In this document: in pieces, positions 1 to 6,107 of the stretch
Position numbering within the stretch: the stretch's first letter is position 1
Layout: the number at the start of each line of letters is the position of its first letter
Origin: Spartobacteria bacterium
GTDB lineage: Bacteria > Verrucomicrobiota > Verrucomicrobiia > Chthoniobacterales > Chthoniobacteraceae
Length of the DNA: 7,645 bases
Reading direction: 5' to 3'
NCBI GenBank assembly: GCA_025350985.1
Contig: JANXWU010000207.1
Span: 1 to 7,645, forward strand
Position numbers and translations under genes: made by a program
The notes under the pieces: generated by a model
What the model saw: only the letters and a program-made list of their open reading frames with translations
Database searches by the model: none
What the model was told of the DNA's origin: nothing

Positions 1-2
1 CG

Positions 3-1916
3 CTCACGGTGATGGCGGTCGGCATCGCACCCGATGCGACCGGGGGCGCGGAGCGAAACTCGATCGTGCGCGGGCCGTTCGTGATCACGCCGAGCACGCC
101 GACGGTGGCGGCGCCCGGCGATCAATTTGAAGTCGGAGTGACGGTCGCGAACAACGTCGAAGGGTCTGGCGAAAAAGCCGCCGTGACGCTGGAGGCCGAG
201 CCCTCGGCGCATCTGGAAATCGTGAAGTCGCCCAACCAGCCGCTCGTCATCCCGGAGGGGCGCGAAATCACGGCGACGTTCACGGTGCGCGCGAAGGAAA
301 ATCTCGGCTCCGCGAGCCTCACCTTCCACGCCGCTGCCAACGGCCAGTCCACCACCCGCCGGACGACTCTGAGCGTGCGTCCGCCGGTTCCATTCATGAC
401 GCAGGTTCGCAGCGGCAACTTCACGAAGGAAGTCGTTGAACTGCCCATCGACCGCGCGATGCACGCGCAATTTCGGCAACTCCAAACCACCGTCTCCGCC
501 CTCCCACTCGGCCTCGCGCGTGGCTTGGATTTTTACCTGAAAACCTTCCCGCATGGTTGCACGGAGCAAATCAGCAGCGCGGCGTTTTCGCGGCTGCTGC
601 TCGCTGACGAAGCGGACTTCGCGCTCCCTCGCGCCGAGGTGAATGAGCAACTCGAAAAAACTTTCGCCACGCTGCGCCGCCGTCAAAACGACAAAGGCGC
701 ATTCGGTTATTGGGCGCCGGAGAGCGGCGACAAAATCAACTTCGTCACGGTTTACGCGACGCATTTCCTCAGCGAAGCGAAAGCCGCCGGTTTCCCGCCG
801 CCCGCCGACATGTTCAAAGGCGCGCTCAAGAATTTGCAAGGCATGGTCGTCCGCGAGCCCGGCGATTTGAACGACGCTCGCACGCTCGCTTATGCCATCT
901 ACGTCCTCACGCGCGAGGGCGTGATCACGACGAACTACATCCTGAACCTGCGCGATTATCTCGACAAAAAGCACGCGAAGAAATGGCAGGGCGATGTCAC
1001 CGGCGTCTATCTCGCGGGCGCCTGGTCGTTGCTGAAAAAAGAGGACGAAGCGCGGCGGCTGATCGCGCAGTATCAGCTCGGCGTCCACGACAGAAGCGCG
1101 TGTTCCGATTTCTACCAACCACTCGGCGCGGACTCGCAATTCTTCGCCATCGTCGCGCGGCATTTTCCCGATTTGCTCAAGCGCCTGACGGCCGATGATT
1201 TTCAGAAAATCGCGCGCCCGATTGGCGACGGCGACTTCAACACGCTCTCCGCCGCCTACGCCGTCTGGGCGCTGAAAAGCTACTCGCAACAACTCGCCCT
1301 AAATGCACCGGAGTTAAACATCGGCGAACTTACGCGCACGAAGCAGGAAGCGACTCTGAACACGAACGGCAAGCTCGTGAAGCACGCGACATTTTCCGCC
1401 GATGCCAGCGCGCTTCGATTTCACGCGAAGAATTCTCCGAAGGGTCTCGGCGCGTTTTATCAGATCGTCGAAGCGGGTTTTGACCGCCGGGTTCCGACGA
1501 CCGCGATCAAGGATGGCATCGAAATTATTCGCGAGTTTGTGAACAAACGCGGCGAGGTCACGCAGACCGCGCGGCTCGGCGAGCCGATCACCGTCCGGTT
1601 GAAAATCCGCAGCCTCGACACGCGCTCGTTCACCAACGTCGCGATCATCGACCTGCTGCCCGGCGGGTTTGAAATCGTCGGGAGCTCGCTGAGTCCTGGC
1701 ACCGGCAGCCACGGATTCGACTACGTCGATGTGCGCGAAGACCGCGCGGTTTTCTTCGGCGGCATCACGCGGAGGACGCGTGAGATTCGCTACGAAATCA
1801 AGCCGACCAACCGCGGTCAGTTCGTCGTCCCGCCGCCGTTCGCGGAATCGATGTACGAGCGCGGCATCAAGGCGCGCGGGCTCCCGGAAAAAATCACGGT
1901 GACCGATTCGGAATGA
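3..1916 (+). CDS. yfhM: Bacterial alpha-2-macroglobulin, C-terminal part (5' partial)
   Basis: This is a periplasmic or membrane-anchored protease trap. The family catches attacking proteases through a bait region and a reactive internal thioester. The reading frame is open to the window's left edge, so the N-terminal macroglobulin domains, bait region and any signal or lipoprotein sequence are missing. Residues below count from the GTG at base 9, which is only the first start-like codon. Residues 1-25 look like the end of one macroglobulin domain and about 22-125 form the next beta domain. The alpha-helical thioester domain starts near 165. Its motif GCTEQ places the thioester Cys at 184 and Gln at 187, so the bond-forming pair is intact. 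The last ~125 residues match the terminal macroglobulin domain (DLLPGGFEIV near 549, and AESMYERGIKARG close to the end). The stop overlaps the start of the PBP1C gene by ATGA, the classic yfhM-pbpC arrangement. Family assignment is firm; the symbol is by analogy with E. coli. Confidence 0.9.
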   Translation, partial: LTVMAVGIAPDATGGAERNSIVRGPFVITPSTPTVAAPGDQFEVGVTVANNVEGSGEKAAVTLEAEPSAHLEIVKSPNQPLVIPEGREITATFTVRAKENLGSASLTFHAAANGQSTTRRTTLSVRPPVPFMTQVRSGNFTKEVVELPIDRAMHAQFRQLQTTVSALPLGLARGLDFYLKTFPHGCTEQISSAAFSRLLLADEADFALPRAEVNEQLEKTFATLRRRQNDKGAFGYWAPESGDKINFVTVYATHFLSEAKAAGFPPPADMFKGALKNLQGMVVREPGDLNDARTLAYAIYVLTREGVITTNYILNLRDYLDKKHAKKWQGDVTGVYLAGAWSLLKKEDEARRLIAQYQLGVHDRSACSDFYQPLGADSQFFAIVARHFPDLLKRLTADDFQKIARPIGDGDFNTLSAAYAVWALKSYSQQLALNAPELNIGELTRTKQEATLNTNGKLVKHATFSADASALRFHAKNSPKGLGAFYQIVEAGFDRRVPTTAIKDGIEIIREFVNKRGEVTQTARLGEPITVRLKIRSLDTRSFTNVAIIDLLPGGFEIVGSSLSPGTGSHGFDYVDVREDRAVFFGGITRRTREIRYEIKPTNRGQFVVPPPFAESMYERGIKARGLPEKITVTDSE

Positions 1917-4243
1917 AAAAGACGCGCCGATTTTTAATGGTCGTCGCGGGCGTGGTGTTCGCCGCAGCCGGGGGCTGGTTTTGTCTGCCCAAACCACCGC
2001 TGCTCGACGGCGTCAGCTACTCGCGGCGCGTGTTTGATCGCGACGGCGGGTTGCTATGTCTGACCTTGAGCGAGGATGAAAAATATCGCGTCTTCACTCC
2101 GCTCGATCACATCTCTCCCGACCTCATTCGCGCAACGCTGACGCAGGAGGATCGCTATTTTCAAAAACATGCGGGCGTGAATCCCGGCTCCGTCGCACGG
2201 GCGGCTTGGCATTTTTGTCTCGGCCATCGCGGACGCGGCGGAGCTTCGACAATCACGATGCAGCTCGCCCGGCTGCGTTTTCACGTCCACTCGCGGACGA
2301 TGCGCGGGAAGTGCGCGCAGATGTGGCGCGCGCTGGAACTCGAACGGCACTACTCGAAAGCGCAGCTTCTGGAGGCCTACTTGAACCTCGTGCCGTACGG
2401 TCGAAACATCGAAGGCATCGGAGCCGCCAGCGAAATTTATTTCGGCAAGGAGCCCGCGAAATTAACCGTGCATGAAGCAGTGGCGCTCAGCGTGATTCCG
2501 CAAAGTCCGTCCCGCCGCGCCTTGCGAACGGAGGCTCAGAACACCGCACTGGAACCGGCTCGCAACCGGCTCTACGAGCACATGGCCGGCGATTTGCACC
2601 CGTTTGGAAAAGCCTTCACCGCGCAGGCACACGCGCACCGCCAAATGCTCGCGCCCCATTTTAGCAGCGAGATTTTGCGGGCACAGAGCGCGCAGGAAAT
2701 TCACACCACGATTGATCCCGCCTGGCAGCGCCTGGTCGAACGCCGGGTCGCTGATTACATCGAGGTCAATCGCCCGCGCGGCATTCGCAACGCGGCGGCG
2801 ATGCTCGTCGATTTTCGCACGATGGAAGTGCTCGCACAAATCGGCTCGGCGGACTTTTCCAACGAAGCAATCTGCGGACAAATTGACGGAACGCGCAGCC
2901 CGCGCTCGCCAGGTTCCACGCTGAAGCCGTTCGTGTACGCGCTCGCGATGGACCAGGGCCTCATCCATCCGCTGACGATGCTCACCGATGCGCCGCGAAG
3001 CTTCGGCGCGTTCAATCCCGAGAACTTCGACCGCGAATTTACCGGGCCGATCAAAGCATGCGACGCGCTCGCCCGCAGCCGCAACATTCCCGCGGTCGCG
3101 CTCGCCGCGGGGTTGTCCGAGCCGACGTTGTTTGGGTTTTTGGAAAGGGCAAAAGTGCGGTTTGCGCACGACGAAAACTTCTACGGCCTCGCGCTTCCGC
3201 TCGGCGGCGCAGAGGTCACGATGGAGGATCTCGTGCGGCTCTACAGCACGCTCGCAAACGGCGGACGGATGCGAAACCTGCGGCGGAGTTTGCAGGAAAA
3301 TGGCGACGCGAGAACCGCGGCGCAACCGAACGACGGCGTGCGATTGCTGAGTCCGGAGTCGGCATTTCTGACGCTTGAAATGCTCGGCAAATCCCCGCGC
3401 CCCGGCGCGAGCGAGACGAGGGGCGAGGACGCCGTTTTTTGGAAAACGGGAACCTCGCACGGCTTCCACGATGCGTGGTCGATCGCGGTGTTTGATCGCT
3501 TCGTTTTCGCCGTGTGGATCGGCAACGCCGACGGGAAAAGTAATCCTGCCTTCGTCGGCCGCACCGCCGCCGCGCCGCTGTTGTTTCAAATCATCGACAC
3601 GATGCGGTCGGGCGGCGACGCAGCATCGCCACCGCACGATCCTCCTGCTGGCGCGAATCTTCGCCGCGTGGAATTTTGTGCCATCTCCGGGCAACTCCCG
3701 ACGGCGGTGTGCGCGCATCGCGTGACCGGATGGTTCATCCCCGGCATCTCGCCGATTGGCGAGTGCGAGGTTCATGGGGAAGTTTTGGTGGATGCGGAAA
3801 CGGGGCTGCGCCTCCACACGGATGATGGCAGTCGCAAAGTGCGCCGGGAGCTTTACGAATTTTGGCCGTCGAATCTGCTCGCACTTTTTGAAAAAGCCGG
3901 ACTGCCGCGCCGTCTGCCGCCGCCATTTTTGCCGGAAGGCGCGTCCGTGGAATCCATTTCGCGCAGTGGCAAGGCGCCCCGCGTCACCTCTCCAAAAAGC
4001 GGTCTGGTTTACCAACTCCGAAACGGCGATGCAACCAACCGAAGTCTCGCCCTGCGAGCCGACGCGGAGCCGGACGTGGCGAAGATTTATTGGTTCGCCG
4101 ACCGTGCTTTTCTTGGCGTCACGGGACGCGGTGAGTCGCTGCCATGGCAGCCGGCGATTGGCACCTACACGATCATCGCCCTCGACGATCACGGGCGCTC
4201 CGATGCGTGTCCCGTCACATTGCGCGCCGCGGAAACCGACTGA
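1913..4243 (+). CDS. pbpC: Penicillin-binding protein 1C (bifunctional transglycosylase/transpeptidase)
   Basis: This is a class A penicillin-binding protein that polymerises lipid II glycan chains and has a transpeptidase-type domain facing the periplasm. A short basic N-terminus (MKKTRR) and a hydrophobic stretch at ~7-24 form the signal anchor. The GT51 transglycosylase domain shows the EDRYF..H.G motif with catalytic Glu79, GGASTITMQ at 109-117, and the ALELER/LLEAYLN/YGRNIEG block after it. The transpeptidase domain has the nucleophile motif STLK (Ser335, Lys338), SRN at 389-391 and KTG at 511-513, all intact. A Cys/His segment follows (C589, C600, C618, H621), then a C-terminal BiPBP_C-type beta domain at about 693-776. 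At 776 residues it is close to E. coli PbpC (about 770). The ATG overlaps the macroglobulin stop (ATGA); a weak ribosome-binding GGTGA lies 10 bases upstream, so coupled translation is likely. PBP1C rather than 1A/1B is chosen for the C-terminal domain and the macroglobulin neighbour. Confidence 0.95.
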   Translation: MKKTRRFLMVVAGVVFAAAGGWFCLPKPPLLDGVSYSRRVFDRDGGLLCLTLSEDEKYRVFTPLDHISPDLIRATLTQEDRYFQKHAGVNPGSVARAAWHFCLGHRGRGGASTITMQLARLRFHVHSRTMRGKCAQMWRALELERHYSKAQLLEAYLNLVPYGRNIEGIGAASEIYFGKEPAKLTVHEAVALSVIPQSPSRRALRTEAQNTALEPARNRLYEHMAGDLHPFGKAFTAQAHAHRQMLAPHFSSEILRAQSAQEIHTTIDPAWQRLVERRVADYIEVNRPRGIRNAAAMLVDFRTMEVLAQIGSADFSNEAICGQIDGTRSPRSPGSTLKPFVYALAMDQGLIHPLTMLTDAPRSFGAFNPENFDREFTGPIKACDALARSRNIPAVALAAGLSEPTLFGFLERAKVRFAHDENFYGLALPLGGAEVTMEDLVRLYSTLANGGRMRNLRRSLQENGDARTAAQPNDGVRLLSPESAFLTLEMLGKSPRPGASETRGEDAVFWKTGTSHGFHDAWSIAVFDRFVFAVWIGNADGKSNPAFVGRTAAAPLLFQIIDTMRSGGDAASPPHDPPAGANLRRVEFCAISGQLPTAVCAHRVTGWFIPGISPIGECEVHGEVLVDAETGLRLHTDDGSRKVRRELYEFWPSNLLALFEKAGLPRRLPPPFLPEGASVESISRSGKAPRVTSPKSGLVYQLRNGDATNRSLALRADAEPDVAKIYWFADRAFLGVTGRGESLPWQPAIGTYTIIALDDHGRSDACPVTLRAAETD

Positions 4244-4317
4244 GCGGCGTACGGTACTTTTGTTTTGTCTCGCGGCACGAAATCGTCACAATGGGAGGCC
4301 TTCAACCCCGCGACCCA

Positions 4318-4767
4318 ATGGAAATCATCGGCAGCGTCAGCATGGTTCTCAGTCAGAAAAGCAGCTCCATCTGGTCGATTGCGCCCGAAGCGACGGTGTT
4401 TGATGCGATCCAGTTGATGGCCGGCAAAAACGTCGGTGCTCTGCCGGTGATGGACCGCGGCAAATTGATCGGGATGGTTTCCGAACGGGACTACACGCGC
4501 AAGGTCATCCTCAAAGGCAAGTCGTCGAAGGAGACGCCGGTCCGGGAGATCATGGTGGACGAACTCGTCACGGCGTCGGCGGAAGATTCCATCGAATACT
4601 GCATGCGGCTGATGACGGAAAAACGCATCCGCCATCTTCCGATCGTCGATGGCGGAGGGATGATCGGCGTCCTTTCGATCGGCGATGTGGTGAAATGGAT
4701 CATGTCGGCACAGGCCTCGGCGATCCATCATCTCGAGCAATACATCACCGGCGAATATCCGGCCTAA
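4318..4767 (+). CDS. Stand-alone tandem CBS-domain protein
   Basis: This is a small cytoplasmic protein made almost entirely of two CBS domains (a Bateman module), which usually binds adenine nucleotides such as AMP, ATP or SAM and acts as an energy sensor or regulator. CBS1 spans roughly residues 11-67 (GALPVMDRGKLIGMVSERD) and CBS2 roughly 74-130 (RHLPIVDGGGMIGVLSIGD). The SERD and SIGD tetrads are at the positions where such domains contact ribose or phosphate. No enzymatic domain is attached, so the partner is unknown. The start is uncertain. ATG 4318 (149 residues) gives the N-terminus closest in length to related proteins as I recall them; ATG 4291 would add nine residues and ATG 4342 would remove eight. 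None has a convincing Shine-Dalgarno sequence. It lies 74 bases after pbpC and converges on the tRNA gene, so a link to cell-wall function is not implied. Family is firm; biological role unknown. Confidence 0.88.
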   Translation: MEIIGSVSMVLSQKSSSIWSIAPEATVFDAIQLMAGKNVGALPVMDRGKLIGMVSERDYTRKVILKGKSSKETPVREIMVDELVTASAEDSIEYCMRLMTEKRIRHLPIVDGGGMIGVLSIGDVVKWIMSAQASAIHHLEQYITGEYPA

Positions 4768-4787
4768 CGCTGAAGTCCGGGCAAAAA

Positions 4788-4860
4788 TGCATCGTCTGGG
4801 ACTCGAACCCAGAACCTAATGATTAAGAGTCATTTGCTCTACCAATTGAGCTAACGATGC
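4788..4860 (-). tRNA. tRNA-Lys, anticodon CUU
   Basis: The minus strand folds into a complete 73-nt cloverleaf with perfect stems. The acceptor is GCATCGT/ACGATGC, the D stem GCTC/GAGC with an 8-nt loop containing GG, and the anticodon stem AATGA/TCATT. The variable loop has five bases and the T stem is CTGGG/CCCAG with loop TTCGAGT. The anticodon loop is CTCTTAA, so the anticodon is CUU (plus-strand bases 4825-4827), reading the lysine codon AAG. The discriminator base is A. CCA is not encoded; the base after the discriminator begins a run of five Ts, so CCA must be added by nucleotidyltransferase. It converges on the CBS gene, whose stop is 20 bases away. Confidence 0.97.
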
Positions 4861-4896
4861 GGAATCCGTTCACCGGTCTGCCCGGCGAGAGCGGAG

Positions 4897-4924
4897 AAAT
4901 TAACGCGTCGAAAACATCGTGCAA
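4897..4924 (-). promoter_or_regulatory. Candidate sigma-70-type promoter of tRNA-Lys
   Basis: Reading the minus strand, TTGCAC (4924-4919) matches the -35 consensus at four or five positions. Sixteen bases later TAATTT (4902-4897) is a fair -10 element. Transcription would begin about 30 bases before the mature tRNA, a normal leader length. The -10 match is only partial and the consensus of this organism is unknown, so this is a suggestion from position and sequence alone. Confidence 0.35.
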
Positions 4925-4937
4925 GCGTTTTGATCGG

Positions 4938-4953
4938 AAGGCGCGCGCGCCTT
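4938..4953. repeat. 16-bp perfect palindrome, GC core
   Basis: AAGGCGCGCGCGCCTT is its own reverse complement. It begins 15 bases after the glycosyltransferase stop codon (reading the minus strand) and lies upstream of the tRNA promoter candidate. As RNA it could form a stem of six base pairs with a CGCG loop. On the minus strand it is followed by CCGATCAAAA and on the plus strand by GATTTT, so neither side has a proper uridine tract for a standard intrinsic terminator. It may end the glycosyltransferase transcript, bind a dimeric protein, or be incidental in GC-rich DNA. Confidence 0.5.
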
Positions 4954-4967
4954 GATTTTCGTGGCTT

Positions 4968-6059
4968 TTAATCGAGCCGATTCAAGAGCAGCGCCCATTT
5001 TTCGAGGGCCTGCGCGCGTTCACCGACCGCGTCCGCAGCGCGCGAGACTTTGAACTTTTCGCCCGTCTGCCAGCGCTCCATCCAGTCGGCGAGTTCGCGC
5101 GCTTGTCCCGGCGCAAAGACGCCCGCGTGCGGCCAGGTGCGCAATTCGCGCGCGATCGCGCCTTCGAGTGAACCGACCCAGATGAGCGGTCGCGGCAGGT
5201 CACGGAGCAGCGCGAGTTTGCTCGGCCACAGCAAGCCGCGCGTCTCGGGTTTTTGCGTCGCAACGACTGCGTGGCAGGCGAGGAGAGAGGCACGCAGTTC
5301 ATTTTCACTGGCGTAATCTTTCCACTCGCAGCGCGTCAGGTTTAACTCGCGAGCGCGTGCCTGCGCGAAGGGCCTCGCAGTACCGCCGCCTTGAAAAATC
5401 AAGCGCCACGGCGAGCCGCGCTTTTCCAGCAGCGCTTGCGCTTCGAGCAGCGTCGTCCACTCGTGTGCGCGTCCAAGATTGCCGCTGTAAATCCACGCCG
5501 GGATGGCGGAGGACGGATGGTGGATGGTGGAAAGATCAGCCTCTGCCGCTGCGGGCGCGGGCAGCCACGGCGCGATCACTTCCGCTTTCACGCCGTATTG
5601 TTGCAAATGAAGCGCCATGTCCTCATCGAGCGCGACGACACGATCGGTGCGACGATACGCCCAGCCCATTAGCGACTCAAGGCACCGTGCGAGGATCCCA
5701 GGACGCATCTCGCCGAGCGCGAGTGCTAGTTCAGGATACAAATCCATCGACCAATGCACGGATTTGGCGCGATGCCATTTCGCGACGAGCGCGGCGGCGA
5801 CGAGCAGGCACGGTGGCGAGGTGCCAGAGATGACGACGTGTGGACGGCGCGCGCGCAGGCCGCGAAAAAAAATCGACGTGAGAGCGCGCGTTTCGCGCAC
5901 CATGCGCTTGCGGCTTTTGTCAGCGCGGTAATTTTGACCCGAGGCAATGGATTCGACCTCGTGGCCCAGCGCAGAAAGATGGTCGCCGAGTTCGCGGAAC
6001 AAAAGTCCCGTCGGCGCAGGATCGGGCGGAAAGTATTGGTTGAGAAAAAGGAAGCGCAC
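4968..6059 (-). CDS. Glycosyltransferase, family 4-like (WbuB/WcaI-type), compact
   Basis: This is a GT-B fold glycosyltransferase likely to transfer a sugar from a nucleotide donor onto a lipid-linked or soluble glycan at the cytoplasmic face; no membrane segment is seen. The N-terminus FLFLNQYFPPDPAPTG (residues 3-18) followed by GHEVESIASGQNY is the hallmark of this subgroup. WSMDLYPELALALG at 103-116, YSGNLGRAHEW at 191-201 (start of the nucleotide-binding half) and the PETRGLLWPSKL block at 271-282 agree. The start is the GTG at 6059, because the family N-terminus begins immediately there and upstream codons are shadow sequence of the preceding gene. No Shine-Dalgarno sequence is visible. 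At 363 residues it is somewhat shorter than the usual ~400, with the shortfall apparently between residues 41 and 75. A heptanucleotide tandem repeat encodes residues 177-187 in the interdomain linker. It follows the carbamoyltransferase by 46 bases and is probably co-transcribed. Donor and acceptor cannot be told from sequence. Confidence 0.88.
   Translation of the reverse strand: MRFLFLNQYFPPDPAPTGLLFRELGDHLSALGHEVESIASGQNYRADKSRKRMVRETRALTSIFFRGLRARRPHVVISGTSPPCLLVAAALVAKWHRAKSVHWSMDLYPELALALGEMRPGILARCLESLMGWAYRRTDRVVALDEDMALHLQQYGVKAEVIAPWLPAPAAAEADLSTIHHPSSAIPAWIYSGNLGRAHEWTTLLEAQALLEKRGSPWRLIFQGGGTARPFAQARARELNLTRCEWKDYASENELRASLLACHAVVATQKPETRGLLWPSKLALLRDLPRPLIWVGSLEGAIARELRTWPHAGVFAPGQARELADWMERWQTGEKFKVSRAADAVGERAQALEKWALLLNRLD
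5501..5531. repeat. Degenerate heptanucleotide tandem repeat inside the glycosyltransferase gene
   Basis: On the plus strand the units read GGATGGC, GGAGGAC, GGATGGT, GGATGGT and a partial GGA: about 4.4 copies, the last 2.4 perfect. It codes on the minus strand for STIHHPSSAIP (residues 177-187), just before the YSGNLG motif. Seven is not a multiple of three, so a one-unit gain or loss would shift the frame. Confidence 0.75.
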
Positions 6060-6071
6060 CGATGTTTTGTA

Positions 6072-6092
6072 GCGGCGGTCTGTGACCGTCGC
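6072..6092. repeat. Short palindromic hairpin repeat in the gene gap
   Basis: GCGGCGGTC and GACCGTCGC flank the triplet TGT. This gives a 9-bp stem, with one G-U pair in plus-strand RNA and one A-C mismatch in minus-strand RNA. It sits between the carbamoyltransferase stop and the glycosyltransferase start and is not followed by a T-run on the minus strand, so it is not a typical terminator. Its look is that of small dispersed palindromic elements; no second copy was seen in this window. Confidence 0.55.
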
Positions 6093-6093
6093 A

Positions 6094-6107
6094 AACTTCC
6101 AGAAGTT
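6094..6107. repeat. Small inverted repeat overlapping the carbamoyltransferase stop
   Basis: AACTTC and GAAGTT are separated by two bases and overlap two bases of the TAA stop codon (6108-6106). With the adjacent 6072-6092 hairpin it fills most of the 46-base gap with foldable sequence. It could protect the upstream mRNA end or lower expression of the downstream gene; the stem alone is weak. Confidence 0.4.

Noticed and set aside
1314..1997. A 227-codon open frame on the minus strand across the macroglobulin/pbpC junction
   Set aside because: It is antisense to two confident genes, has Arg/Asp/Ala-biased composition, no family resemblance and no start signal.
2462..4192. A 576-codon open frame on the minus strand opposite pbpC
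   Set aside because: It lies wholly antisense to a gene with all PBP1C motifs. Its translation is rich in Arg, His and Ala with no recognisable domain, as expected from GC-rich codon bias in the opposite frame.
4225..4266. Terminator after pbpC (CGCCGC/GCGGCG with a later TTTTGTTTT)
   Set aside because: The stem is only six pairs with a 13-base loop containing the stop codon, and the T-rich stretch starts eight bases after the stem. This is too weak to call.
4260..4288. Promoter for the CBS gene (TTGTTT followed 17 bases later by TCGTCA)
   Set aside because: The -10 element is a poor match and the region is too short to judge; the gene may also be read through from pbpC.
4144..4317. Extending the CBS protein upstream into the end of pbpC
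   Set aside because: The added residues overlap the conserved C-terminal domain of PBP1C and do not resemble any CBS protein N-terminus.
4788..4860. tRNA-Lys as an integration (att) site for a mobile element
   Set aside because: No integrase, direct repeat of the tRNA 3' end or other mobile gene is present in the window.
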